DNA of 64,000 bases from Allobosea sp. LC85 (GTDB lineage Bacteria; Pseudomonadota; Alphaproteobacteria; Rhizobiales; Beijerinckiaceae): the NCBI RefSeq assembly GCF_000735605.1, contig NZ_JPKG01000006.1, forward strand, positions 310,001 to 374,000. Direction: 5' to 3'. Below the pieces are notes generated by a model. It made no database searches. It saw only the letters and a list, made by a program, of their open reading frames with translations, and was not told where the DNA came from. Both the position numbers and the translations under genes were made by a program. Every line of letters begins with the position of its first letter. The first letter of the stretch is position 1. Below are positions 55,311 to 63,806 of the stretch, piece by piece.

Positions 55311-56420
55311 CTAGCTCGGCAGGTTCAGCCGCCCGCCAGTCAGCGGCTCGGGCACGCCGGTCGTGCCGGGCAGGCTGAGCGGCAGACCCTTGACCGAGCG
55401 GATCGCGAGGTAACCGAAGGTCTGCGCCTCGATGACGTCGCCGGCCCAGCCAGCGGCCTCGACGGGCTCGACTGGCACGCCGAGACGCTCGTGCAGCCTC
55501 GCCATGAAATGGCTGTTCAGGCGGCCGCCGCCCGTGACCAGCCAGCGCTTCGGTGCCTTCGGCACATGGCGCAGAGCGGAGACCACGCTTTCCACCGTGA
55601 AGGCGGCGAGCGTCGCGGCGCCATCGGCGTCCGAGAGCGCTTCCACGACCTTGGCACGGCGATGAAAATCATTGCGATCCAGAGATTTCGGCGCCGGGCG
55701 TTCGAAGAACGGATTCGTCATGAAGTCCGCCACGAGATCCTCGCGCACCTGCCCGCTCGCCGCCAGCGCCCCTCCGGCATCGTATGCGCGGCCCAACCGC
55801 CGCAAGACGAAGTCGTCAAGGATCGCGCTGGCAGGACCGGTATCGAAAGCGATCACGTCGTCGCCGTCGATATAGGTGACATTGCCGACGCCACCGAGGT
55901 TCAGCACCATCACGGGCTGCCCCAGCCCCTGCGCCAGCGCCAGCGCACGATGATAGAGCGGCGCGAAGGGAGCCCCCTCGCCGCCCGCCGCAACATCAGC
56001 GTAGCGGAAGCGGTCGACGGTCGGGATGCCGAGAGCTGTTGCGACGGCCGGCCCGTCGATGAGCTGGCGGGTGAAGCGGATTTCCGGCCGGTGATAGACC
56101 GTCTGGCCATGCAACCCGACGAGATCGATGCTCTGCGGATCAAGCGCCTGTTCGGTCATGAAGCGCCTGACCGCATCGAGATGCGCTGCTGTCACCGCCG
56201 CCTCGAGCTCGCGCAGCGGCTCTTTAACCGCGCGTTCGGCCTCGGCAATCAGAGCCTGAAGTTCACGCCGCGTCTCCGCCGGATAGGGGTAGGACGCGCC
56301 GGCTCCGAAGCGGAGCGTCTCGCGGCCATCGCTCTCGACGATCGAGACGTCGATCGCGTCCATCGACGTGCCACTGATCACGCCGATCGCGGTCAGTGTC
56401 TGCTTCGCCAGATCGCGCAT
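55311..56420 (-). CDS. anmK: Anhydro-N-acetylmuramic acid kinase
   Basis: This 369-residue enzyme phosphorylates and opens 1,6-anhydro-MurNAc to MurNAc-6-phosphate, the MurQ substrate. Seen: the phosphate-1 loop GVISGTSMDAIDV, LVGLHGQTVYHRP, DGPAVATALGIPTVDRFRYADVAAGGEGAPFAP, LNLGGVGNVTYI, FDTGPASAILDDF and the C-terminal VTGGGRLNSHFM. ATG at 56420 follows GGAACGGAAG; ATG at 56441 is an alternative. It is transcribed towards murQ but separated from it by 332 bp, and is divergent from the binding-protein operon. Confidence 0.95.
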   Translation of the reverse strand: MRDLAKQTLTAIGVISGTSMDAIDVSIVESDGRETLRFGAGASYPYPAETRRELQALIAEAERAVKEPLRELEAAVTAAHLDAVRRFMTEQALDPQSIDLVGLHGQTVYHRPEIRFTRQLIDGPAVATALGIPTVDRFRYADVAAGGEGAPFAPLYHRALALAQGLGQPVMVLNLGGVGNVTYIDGDDVIAFDTGPASAILDDFVLRRLGRAYDAGGALAASGQVREDLVADFMTNPFFERPAPKSLDRNDFHRRAKVVEALSDADGAATLAAFTVESVVSALRHVPKAPKRWLVTGGGRLNSHFMARLHERLGVPVEPVEAAGWAGDVIEAQTFGYLAIRSVKGLPLSLPGTTGVPEPLTGGRLNLPS

Positions 56421-56496
56421 CTTCCGTTCCCTAATGCCCATGGCAAGCTTCAAGGCTTGCACTGGCTCTAGGCGATCGGCTAAGCGTTGTCCAGAT

Positions 56497-56512
56497 TGGT
56501 CCCTAAGTGGTC
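56497..56512 (+). promoter_or_regulatory. Candidate GntR operator before the ABC transporter operon
   Basis: TGGTC-CCTAAG-TGGTC lies 62-77 bp upstream of the binding-protein ATG and about 80 bp upstream of the anmK start. It matches the pattern before murQ (TGGWC-N6-TGGTC), suggesting one regulator for both arms of the locus. Confidence 0.5.
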
Positions 56513-56573
56513 CATATGCGAAACTGATCGCACGAGCGCCCAAAAAGGCGCCGTCTGCCAGGAGGGGTGGGCC

Positions 56574-58103
56574 ATGTATCGCGCCATGAAGCAGGGTTCG
56601 GGACTACGCCGCGCATTGTGCAGCAGCATCACTGCCGCGACCTTCACGCTGATCGCCGGAGCAGCGTCCGCCCAGGTGCTCGACATCGCCGTCGAGGCTT
56701 CGCCCGCAGGGCTCGACCCCCATATCGTCACGGCCTTCGCCTCTTCGCAGCTCGTGCTCGGCCCGATCTATGAAGGTCTGACCGCGCTCGACAAGGACCT
56801 CAATATCATTCCCGGCCTGGCCCAGTCCTGGACCGCCTCCGCCGACGGCAGGACCGTGACCTTCAAGCTTCGCCCCGGCGTGACCTTCCATGACGGCAAG
56901 CCGATGGAAGCGGAAGACGCCGCCTCATCGCTGCGGCGGGTGCTCTCCAAGGATGTCGGCTCGCCGCTCGCCAGCCGCCTCGGAGCGCTGGAAAGCGCAA
57001 CCGCAGTCGACGCGACCACGCTCGAGCTCAAGCTCAAGGAGCCGTCGGCCCCGCTGCTCGCGTCATTGACCGGCATCGCGATCGTTCCACGCGGGCTCGA
57101 GGGCAACAAGGACGCGCTGCAGCGCGCGCCGATGGGCACCGGCCCGTTCAGGTTCGAGGAATGGCAGCCGAACGGCTTCATCCGCCTCGCCAAGCATGCC
57201 GGCTACTGGAATGCGGCAGACGTCAAGCTTGCAGGCGTCAAGTTCAACTTCGTTCCTGAGGCGGCCACGCGCCAGGTCGGAATCGGCAACGGCCAGTTCG
57301 CGCTGCTGCCGCATATCGATGCGGCCACCGCCCTCCAGCTCAAGGGCAAGCCCAATGTGGCGATCCGCGAGACGATGGAACTCGCCTACACGCTGATCGG
57401 CATGAATGTCTCCAAGCCGCCCTTCGACAATCCGAAGGTGCGCGAGGCGTTGAACTACGCCCTGAACCGCAAGGAGATCATCGACGCTGCGCTGTTCGGC
57501 AGCGGCACACCGGCCGCCCCGCTGCCGCCCGTGCTGAAGGACTGGGCCGTCGATGTGAGGGACCTGCCCTGCTACACCCATGATCCGGCCAAGGCCCAGG
57601 CCCTGCTCAAGGAAGCCGGCGTCGCCACGCCGATCTCGGTCAGCATGACGATCCTGCCGCGTCAGGACATCCGCGACATCGCCCAGGTGGTGCAGCAGCA
57701 GCTCGGCAAGGCCGGCTTCAAGGTTGAGCTGAAGAACCCCGAGCTGGGCCAGTTCGTGCAGGATTGGCGCAACTCGAATTTCGACCTCTTCGCCTCGACC
57801 AATGCCGGCAGCATCGAGCCCGACGATTATTTCTACCGGGCGTTCCGCACGGGCGGATCGACCAACGTCTTCAAATACAGCAACCCCGAACTCGATGGAC
57901 TGCTCGACAAGGGCCGCGCGACGCTCGACAAGCCAGCGCGGCAGGCGGCGTATCGCGACGCGCAAAAGATCCTCGGTTGTTCGGGCCCGGCGGCACATAT
58001 CGCCTATCCCACCCTGTTCAGCGCCGTGCGCGGCAACCTGCAGGGCTATGACATCTACGCCAACCGCTCGCTGGTCTCGCTCGGCCGCGCCAGCCTGCGC
58101 TGA
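56574..58103 (+). CDS. ABC transporter substrate-binding protein (oligopeptide/SBP_bac_5 family)
   Basis: This 509-residue periplasmic binding protein has a clear signal peptide (to about residue 33, ASA-QV). The family-5 blocks are GPIYEGLTALDKDLNIIPGLAQSW, TFKLRPGVTFHDGKPMEAEDAASSL, MGTGPFRFEEW and the C-terminal FDLFASTNAGSIEPDDYFYRAF. The ligand is unknown. Given the neighbours, a muropeptide or amino-sugar-containing peptide is a good guess. ATG at 56574 has an excellent AGGAGGGG nine bases upstream. Confidence 0.93.
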   Translation: MYRAMKQGSGLRRALCSSITAATFTLIAGAASAQVLDIAVEASPAGLDPHIVTAFASSQLVLGPIYEGLTALDKDLNIIPGLAQSWTASADGRTVTFKLRPGVTFHDGKPMEAEDAASSLRRVLSKDVGSPLASRLGALESATAVDATTLELKLKEPSAPLLASLTGIAIVPRGLEGNKDALQRAPMGTGPFRFEEWQPNGFIRLAKHAGYWNAADVKLAGVKFNFVPEAATRQVGIGNGQFALLPHIDAATALQLKGKPNVAIRETMELAYTLIGMNVSKPPFDNPKVREALNYALNRKEIIDAALFGSGTPAAPLPPVLKDWAVDVRDLPCYTHDPAKAQALLKEAGVATPISVSMTILPRQDIRDIAQVVQQQLGKAGFKVELKNPELGQFVQDWRNSNFDLFASTNAGSIEPDDYFYRAFRTGGSTNVFKYSNPELDGLLDKGRATLDKPARQAAYRDAQKILGCSGPAAHIAYPTLFSAVRGNLQGYDIYANRSLVSLGRASLR

Positions 58104-58120
58104 TCCGGCACGGTCGAGGC

Positions 58121-59071
58121 ATGCTCCGCCATCTGCTCCAGCGCGGCCTCGACCTCGCGATCGTGCTCTTCGGGATCTCCGTGATCGTCTTCATGATGAT
58201 CCGGCTGATCCCGGGCGATGCGGTCGCGATCATGCTCGGCGCCAATACCGAGGTGACGCCGGAACGCGTTGCGGCGATGCGCAGCGAACTCGGGCTCGAC
58301 CGGCCGCTGCTCGAGCAATATCTGAGCTGGCTCGGGCGAGCGCTCCACGGTGACTTCGGCACCTCGATCTGGACCGGCCGGCCGGTGCTCCAGGAAATCA
58401 CGGCCCAGATCTGGCCGACCCTCCAGCTCACCGTGCTGGCTCTCGTCATCGGCGCCGGCCTCGCCGTGCCCGTCGGTTGCCTGATGGCGCATTGGCGCGG
58501 CGGACGGGCCGATCTCGTCCTGCGCATCGGCGCGATCGCGGGGCTCACGATCCCGTCCTTCTGGCTCGGCATCGTCATGCTGATCACGGTGGCAAGCCTG
58601 GCCCCGAACTTCGCCTCACTCGGCTATGTGCCGTTCAGCGAGGACCCGCTGGGCAACCTGCAGCGGCTGCTGCTGCCGGCAATCGCGCTCGCCTTGCCGA
58701 TCCTTGCCAACCTGTCGCGCCTTGTCCGCACGGCGATGCTCGACGCGCTCAGCCAGGACTATATCCGCACCGCCCGTGCCAAGGGGCTTTCGGAAAGCGC
58801 CGTGCTCTACCGACATGCCCTGCGCAACGCGCTCATTCCATTCGTCACCAGCGTGGGCATCATGACGGGCTATCTGCTCGGCGGTGCCATCGTGGTCGAG
58901 CAGGTCTTCTCGATTCCAGGACTCGGGCGGCTGATCCTCGGCGCCATCGCCGAGCGGAACTATCCGCTGGTCCAGGCCACCATCCTCATCGTCACCGTCG
59001 GCTTCGTGCTGGTGAACGCCCTGGTCGATCTCGCCTATGCCCTTATCGACCCAAGGCTGAGGACTGGGTGA
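58121..59071 (+). CDS. ABC transporter permease (DppB/OppB type)
   Basis: This 316-residue inner-membrane permease has six predicted helices. The family N-terminus is LLQRGLDLAIVLFGISVIVFMMIRLIPGD, and the cytoplasmic coupling loop is QDYIRTARAKGLSESAVLYRHALRNALIP (EAA motif). It starts 17 bp after the binding-protein gene; its stop overlaps the next ATG (TGATG). Confidence 0.95.
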   Translation: MLRHLLQRGLDLAIVLFGISVIVFMMIRLIPGDAVAIMLGANTEVTPERVAAMRSELGLDRPLLEQYLSWLGRALHGDFGTSIWTGRPVLQEITAQIWPTLQLTVLALVIGAGLAVPVGCLMAHWRGGRADLVLRIGAIAGLTIPSFWLGIVMLITVASLAPNFASLGYVPFSEDPLGNLQRLLLPAIALALPILANLSRLVRTAMLDALSQDYIRTARAKGLSESAVLYRHALRNALIPFVTSVGIMTGYLLGGAIVVEQVFSIPGLGRLILGAIAERNYPLVQATILIVTVGFVLVNALVDLAYALIDPRLRTG

Positions 59072-59889
59072 TGAGCCAGAGCCGCCGTATCGCCATTGCT
59101 GCAGGCATCGTCGTCACGCTGCAGATCGTGCTGGCACTCGCCGCCCCGCTGGTTGCGCCCTATGATCCGCTCGCACAGGACATCGTCGCCCGCCTGAAGG
59201 GACCGAGCCTCGGGCATTGGCTTGGCACCGATCATCTCGGCCGCGATATCCTGGCGCGCATCCTCTACGGCTATCGCACGGCTCTGATCGCCTGCGGCAT
59301 CGCTGTCGGCCTCGCGCTGCTCGTCGGGGGTAGCCTCGGCCTGCTCGCCGCCTTCTATCGCGGCTGGTGCGAGCGCATCGTGATGCGGCTGATGGACATC
59401 CTCTTCGCCTTTCCCGTGATGCTGCTCGCCATCGGCATCATCGCCATGCTCGGGCCGCGAACGGAAAGCGCCGCCATCGCGATCGCGGTCGTCTATGTGC
59501 CGATCTTCGCCCGGCTGATCCGTGGTCCGGCGCTCGTTCTGGTCGAAAGCGACTTCGTCGCCGGCATCCGCGCGATCGGCGCCTCGGATCTGCGCATCAT
59601 GCTGCGCCATATCCTGCCCAATCTGGCCTCGGTGATCCTGGTGCAGACGTCGTTGCTGCTTTCGGCCGCGATCCTGGTCGAGGCCTCACTCTCCTTCCTC
59701 GGCCTCGGAACCCAACCGCCGACCCCCTCGCTCGGGCTGATGCTGGCGGAAGGGCGCAATTTCGTGCTGCTCTCGCCCTGGAACGCGATCTTCGCCGGGC
59801 TCGGCATCCTCTTCCTCTCGCTCGGCTTCAACCTGCTCGGTGACGCGCTCCGCGACGAACTCGATCCCCGCCTGCGGGGCCGGTCGTGA
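59071..59889 (+). CDS. ABC transporter permease (DppC/OppC type)
   Basis: This 272-residue permease has the DppC-type N-terminal motif LGTDHLGRDILARILYGYRTAL and the coupling loop ESDFVAGIRAIGASDLRIMLRHILPNL, followed by ASLSFLGLGTQPPTPSLG. ATG at 59071 overlaps the stop of the first permease. No ATPase gene follows; the next gene is an acetyltransferase. The energising subunits must therefore be encoded elsewhere. Confidence 0.94.
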   Translation: MSQSRRIAIAAGIVVTLQIVLALAAPLVAPYDPLAQDIVARLKGPSLGHWLGTDHLGRDILARILYGYRTALIACGIAVGLALLVGGSLGLLAAFYRGWCERIVMRLMDILFAFPVMLLAIGIIAMLGPRTESAAIAIAVVYVPIFARLIRGPALVLVESDFVAGIRAIGASDLRIMLRHILPNLASVILVQTSLLLSAAILVEASLSFLGLGTQPPTPSLGLMLAEGRNFVLLSPWNAIFAGLGILFLSLGFNLLGDALRDELDPRLRGRS

Positions 59890-60335
59890 TCATCCGCAAG
59901 GCAGAGCCGGCCGATATCGCTCCGGCCGCGGCCATTCCTGCGCAAGCCTATCAGACCGACTTCCGCCCCATCATCGGCGATGGGGCGTCGGCTTATGATG
60001 TGGCGCATTTCGAGACCCGATTCGAGCGGGACCTGGAACATCTCACAGTGCTGGACGATGGCGGCGTCAAAGGCGTTCTACTGCTGCTCGACGGTCATAT
60101 CGCCATGCTTTTCGTAGCCGAGACCGGCCACCGCCACGGTGCAGCCCTGCTCGCCCATGCCGAGGTGCATGGCGCCCGCTCGCTCGAGGTGTTTGCAGCC
60201 AATGCGGGCGCGCGACGCTTCTATGAGCGGGCCGGCTGGCACATCGCCAGAGAATATAGCCGCAACTTCGCCGGCGCAGAGCACCGCTTCCTGCGCTATG
60301 AGAAGTCACCCGAATTCACGCAAGAGGGCGCCTGA
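59886..60335 (+). CDS. GNAT-family N-acetyltransferase
   Basis: This 149-residue protein has the GNAT fold: IIRKAEPADIAPAAAI at the N-terminus, the acetyl-CoA strand IAMLFVAETGHRHGAALLAHAE (degenerate R/Q-x-x-G-x-G/A loop), and VFAANAGARRFYERAGWHIARE. The GTG start overlaps the permease stop (GTGA), and its stop overlaps the murA ATG (TGATG). It is locked into the recycling operon and could acetylate an amino sugar or a peptide amine imported by the transporter (inference). Confidence 0.87.
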   Translation: MIIRKAEPADIAPAAAIPAQAYQTDFRPIIGDGASAYDVAHFETRFERDLEHLTVLDDGGVKGVLLLLDGHIAMLFVAETGHRHGAALLAHAEVHGARSLEVFAANAGARRFYERAGWHIAREYSRNFAGAEHRFLRYEKSPEFTQEGA

Positions 60336-61594
60336 TGGACAAGCTCCTGATCCGCGGTGGCCAGCGGCTGTCCGGAACCGTCGATATCCGCGGAGCCAAG
60401 AACGCCGCCCTGCCTGCCTTCGCGGCCGCGCTCCTCTCCGACAGGCCGCTGACACTGCGCAACCTGCCGGACGTGGTCGATATCAGGACGATGCAGGCCC
60501 TGCTGGAAGCATATGGCGTCACATTCTCCGGCCGCGCGGCCGATGCGCTGACGATCAACGCCAGCGAAGCCGCGCCGCGGGAGGCGAGCTATGACATCGT
60601 CCGCAAGATGCGCGCGACCATTCTGGTGCTGGGGCCGCTCATCGCCCGCTTCGGGCATGCCCGCGTCTCCCTGCCCGGCGGTTGCGCGATCGGTGCACGC
60701 CCGGTCGACCTTCACCTGAAAGCGCTCGAAGCCCTCGGCGCCGAGATCAGCGTCGCTGGCGGCTATATCGAGGCCAGTGCTCCCGCTGGCCTCCGCGGCG
60801 CGCGTATCGTCTTTCCCTTCTCCTCGGTCGGAGCCACCGAAACCGCCTTGCTGGCGGCGAGCCTTGCCAGCGGCGAAACCGAGATCGTCAACGCGGCGAA
60901 GGAACCGGAGGTCCTCGACCTCGCCCGCTGCCTCGTCGCGATGGGCGTGAGGATCGAGGGCATCGGCAGCCATCGCCTGCAGGTCCAGGGTGCCCAGAGC
61001 TTCAGGCCGGCGACCTATGAGATCGTTGCCGATCGCATCGAGGCGGGCACCTACGCGGTTGCGGCCGCGATCACCGGCGGAGAACTCGAACTGGTCGGTG
61101 CGCGGCTCGAACATCTCGCGGCTGTCGGCGAAGCGCTCGAAGCCGCCGGCGTCAGACTCTGGCCGACCGATCGCGGGCTGATGGTGTCGCGGCCAGGCCG
61201 GCTCACCGGCATCGACATCATGACCCAGGCCTATCCCGGATTCTCGACTGATCTGCAGGCGCAGTTCATGGCGCTGATGAGCGTGGCGGACGGCACCTCG
61301 CTGATCCGCGAGACCGTGTTCGAGAACCGCTTCATGCATATTCCGGAGTTGGTCCGGCTCGGCGCCGACATCACGCTGAAGGGGACCAGTGCCATGGTGC
61401 GCGGCGTCGAAACGCTCAAGGCGGCACCGGTCATGGCGACCGACTTGCGCGCCTCGGTCAGCCTCGTGCTCGCCGGACTGGTTGCGCAGGGCGAGACCGT
61501 GGTCAGCCGCATTTATCATCTCGACCGCGGCTATGAGGCGCTCGACCGCAAGCTCAGGCGCTGCGGCGCCGATATCGAACGGGTCGGCGCATGA
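60335..61594 (+). CDS. murA: UDP-N-acetylglucosamine 1-carboxyvinyltransferase (MurA type)
   Basis: This 419-residue enzyme of the EPT fold transfers enolpyruvate to UDP-GlcNAc, the first committed step of peptidoglycan synthesis. Seen: the substrate-binding GAKNAALP (Lys22, Asn23), the catalytic loop PGGCAIGARPVDLHL with Cys117 (the fosfomycin-reactive residue), PFSSVGATETALLAA, DRIEAGTYAVAAAITGG, and TDLQAQFMAL. The Cys is present, so a fosfomycin-sensitive type is expected. Its location inside a sugar-recycling operon is unusual; it may be a second copy beside a housekeeping murA elsewhere. Overlaps with both neighbours indicate coupled translation. Confidence 0.94.
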   Translation: MDKLLIRGGQRLSGTVDIRGAKNAALPAFAAALLSDRPLTLRNLPDVVDIRTMQALLEAYGVTFSGRAADALTINASEAAPREASYDIVRKMRATILVLGPLIARFGHARVSLPGGCAIGARPVDLHLKALEALGAEISVAGGYIEASAPAGLRGARIVFPFSSVGATETALLAASLASGETEIVNAAKEPEVLDLARCLVAMGVRIEGIGSHRLQVQGAQSFRPATYEIVADRIEAGTYAVAAAITGGELELVGARLEHLAAVGEALEAAGVRLWPTDRGLMVSRPGRLTGIDIMTQAYPGFSTDLQAQFMALMSVADGTSLIRETVFENRFMHIPELVRLGADITLKGTSAMVRGVETLKAAPVMATDLRASVSLVLAGLVAQGETVVSRIYHLDRGYEALDRKLRRCGADIERVGA

Positions 61595-62472
61595 GCGCCG
61601 CGGCCGATCTGTATCTCGGTGTCGATGGCGGCGGCACCGGCTGCCGCTGCCGGCTGGAGACCGCCCGGGGCGAGGTGCTCGGCTCGGGCATCGCGGGGCC
61701 GGCCTCGCTCCGTCTCGGCCTGGAGACCGCGCTGGCCGCGGTGATGCAGGCAGCGCGGGGCGCGATGACCGAGGCGGGCCTCGGCGAGGATCAGTTCAAT
61801 CGGGTCCAGGCCGGAATCTGCCTCGCCGGCATCGGCCGCAAGGGCATGCAGGAGGAACTTGCAGGCTGGGCAAGCCCCTTCGCCGTGACGGTCTTCGAGA
61901 GTGACGGGCTCGGCGCCTGCCTGGGCGCCCATGCCGGTGAGGACGGCGGCATCGTCATCATTGGCACCGGCTCGATCGGCCTTGCTCGCGTCGACGGACG
62001 CGAGATCCGCATTGGCGGCTACGGCTTCCCGGTTGGCGATGAGGGCAGCGGCGCCGATCTCGGCCTTGCCGCCATTCGCGTCTCGCTGCGCGCCCATGAC
62101 GGCCGGGAGCCGCAAACGCGCTTCACGAAGGACGTCCTGGCCAGGTTTCAGGGGGACCCGTTCGAGGTCATCGCCTGGATGGACAAGGCGCACGCCACGG
62201 ACTACGCGACGCTCGCGCCTCTCGTGCTGCGCCATGCCGATCTCGGCGACTCGCATGCCCGCGCCATCATGCAGAATGGTGCGGCCCTGATCGACGCCAT
62301 GGTGCGCACTCTGTTCGAACGCGAGGTGCCACGCGTGGCGCTGATCGGCGGCCTGTCCTCCGCGATGGAGGCCTGGCTTGCGCCCGATGTCAGGCGCAGG
62401 CTCTCTGCCGTCAGAGGCGACGCGATCGCGGGGGCGCTATCGCTGGTGCGGAGGCATCACGCGCCGGGCTGA
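61591..62472 (+). CDS. BadF/BadG/BcrA/BcrD-type N-acetylhexosamine kinase
   Basis: This 293-residue sugar kinase has the ASKHA fold: phosphate-1 loop LGVDGGGTGCRCRL, LAGIGRKGMQEEL, the acidic ESDGLGACLGAH, the phosphate-2/adenosine region IVIIGTGSIG, and GGYGFPVGDEGSGADLG, the hallmark of GlcNAc kinases. It most likely phosphorylates imported GlcNAc or MurNAc at O6, supplying MurQ and NagA. The ATG overlaps the murA stop (ATGA). The 3' end overlaps the convergent DUF1330 gene by 16 bp. Confidence 0.92.
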   Translation: MSAAADLYLGVDGGGTGCRCRLETARGEVLGSGIAGPASLRLGLETALAAVMQAARGAMTEAGLGEDQFNRVQAGICLAGIGRKGMQEELAGWASPFAVTVFESDGLGACLGAHAGEDGGIVIIGTGSIGLARVDGREIRIGGYGFPVGDEGSGADLGLAAIRVSLRAHDGREPQTRFTKDVLARFQGDPFEVIAWMDKAHATDYATLAPLVLRHADLGDSHARAIMQNGAALIDAMVRTLFEREVPRVALIGGLSSAMEAWLAPDVRRRLSAVRGDAIAGALSLVRRHHAPG

Positions 62473-62765
62473 GGCCCGTCATAGCCACCGATGATGACAA
62501 GATCGGACTTCCCGGCCTGCGCCAGATGCCTGGTGGCTTCCTGGTATTCAGGCGACTCGTAGCAGGCGCGCGCCGTTGCCTCGTCCTTGAACTCGATGAC
62601 GACGTTGTGCTTGCGCCCCTCGCCGCGTGCGAGCTTGTACTCGCCGCCACGCACCAGGAACTTCGCGCCGAATTTGGCGAAGGCGATGGCATTCAGGGTG
62701 CGATACCTGGCGTATGCCTCCTGATCTTCGACATCGACTCGGGCAACCCAGTATCCCTTCGCCAT
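62457..62765 (-). CDS. DUF1330 domain protein (copy 1)
   Basis: This 102-residue protein has the ferredoxin-like dimeric alpha/beta-barrel fold of DUF1330 (KGYWVARVDVEDQEAYARYR, AKFLVRGGEYKLARGEGRKHNVVIEFKDEATARACYESPEYQEA). The function is unknown. ATG at 62765 lies 4 bp after the stop of the second copy, with which it shares clear homology, so the pair arose by tandem duplication and is probably co-transcribed. Confidence 0.88.
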   Translation of the reverse strand: MAKGYWVARVDVEDQEAYARYRTLNAIAFAKFGAKFLVRGGEYKLARGEGRKHNVVIEFKDEATARACYESPEYQEATRHLAQAGKSDLVIIGGYDGPQPGA

Positions 62766-62769
62766 GACT

Positions 62770-63057
62770 TTAGAGCCCTTCCACGACAACGAGATCGATC
62801 TCGCCGGCGCCTTCACGCTCCTTGCGGGCAGCGGCATATTCCGGCGAATTCGCATAGGCCTTGGCCATCTCGAAATCCTTGAACTCGATGATGACGTTGC
62901 GGGCCCGGCCCTCGCCTTCGGCCACAGTCATCTGGCCGCCGCGCACGATCGGCGTGCCGCCATACTGCTTGATCACCTCGGAGGCCTTGGCGGCATAGAC
63001 CGCCCAGAGCGTCGCGTTGGAGACCTTGGCGCGACCGATGACATATCCCTTGGGCAT
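62770..63057 (-). CDS. DUF1330 domain protein (copy 2)
   Basis: This 95-residue DUF1330 member (KGYVIGRAKVSNATLWAVYA, GGTPIVRGGQMTVAEGEGRARNVIIEFKDFEMAKAYANSPEYAAA) is paralogous to the next gene on this strand. ATG at 63057 is followed by the family start. It lies 41 bp downstream of pyrF and may be read from the same transcript. Confidence 0.9.
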   Translation of the reverse strand: MPKGYVIGRAKVSNATLWAVYAAKASEVIKQYGGTPIVRGGQMTVAEGEGRARNVIIEFKDFEMAKAYANSPEYAAARKEREGAGEIDLVVVEGL

Positions 63058-63098
63058 TTCCAGCTTCCGTTCTTGGGGTGAAACCTGTTCCGGCCAGA

Positions 63099-63806
63099 CT
63101 ACGAAGCCGCGGCGATCTCGTCCATGATCGCGGCAGCCGCCGCACGCGGATCAGCTGCGCGGATAATGGGGCGGCCGATGACGAGATGGTCGGCGCCGAC
63201 GCGGATCGCCTCGCCGGGCGTCAGGGTCCGCTTCTGGTCGCCAGCGGCGCTTCCCGCGGGGCGAATGCCAGGCGTCACGATGACCATGTCCGGGCCAATG
63301 ATGTCGCGGACGATTTCGGTCTCGGCGGCGGAGCAGACGATGCCGTCGATGCCCGCGCTGCGGGCCTGCTGGGCACGCAGGCGCACGAGATCGCGCACGG
63401 CGAGACCGTAGCCGGCATCGCGCAGATCGCCATCATCGTAGGAGGTAAGCGCGGTGACGGCGAGCAGCTTCAGATCGGAGTCGGCCCGGCCCTCGACCGC
63501 GCCGCGCATGGTCTGTGGATAGGCATGCACGGTGAGGAAGGTGACGCCGAGCTTGGTCAGGGAATCGACGCCCTCGGTGACGGTGTTGCCGATGTCGTGC
63601 AGCTTGAGGTCGAGAAAGACCTTCTTGCCCTCCGAAATCAGCTGACGCGAGAGGTCGAGCCCGCCGGCAAAGGCGAGGCGGTAGCCGATCTTGTAGAAGG
63701 TCGCCCCATCGCCCAGTTCGGACACGATGCGGTAGGCGTCCCAGATCGTCGGCACGTCGAGCGCCACGATCATGCGGTCACGAAGATCGTTGATCTTGGC
63801 GGTCAT
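63099..63806 (-). CDS. pyrF: Orotidine 5'-phosphate decarboxylase
   Basis: This 235-residue TIM-barrel enzyme carries out the last step of UMP synthesis. Seen: [17 protein letters not shown], the catalytic charge network [16 protein letters not shown] (Lys-Asp-Lys-x-x-Asp pattern), VTPGIRPAG and the phosphate-binding [12 protein letters not shown]. Its ATG overlaps the stop of the upstream histidine phosphatase gene (ATGA at 63803-63806), so it is translationally coupled to it. Confidence 0.97.
   Translation of the reverse strand: MTAKINDLRDRMIVALDVPTIWDAYRIVSELGDGATFYKIGYRLAFAGGLDLSRQLISEGKKVFLDLKLHDIGNTVTEGVDSLTKLGVTFLTVHAYPQTMRGAVEGRADSDLKLLAVTALTSYDDGDLRDAGYGLAVRDLVRLRAQQARSAGIDGIVCSAAETEIVRDIIGPDMVIVTPGIRPAGSAAGDQKRTLTPGEAIRVGADHLVIGRPIIRAADPRAAAAAIMDEIAAAS

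Noticed and set aside
55053..56471. 472-codon open frame on the + strand through the murQ-anmK gap
   Set aside because: Mostly antisense to anmK, and the part in the intergenic region shows no family resemblance or convincing ribosome-binding site.
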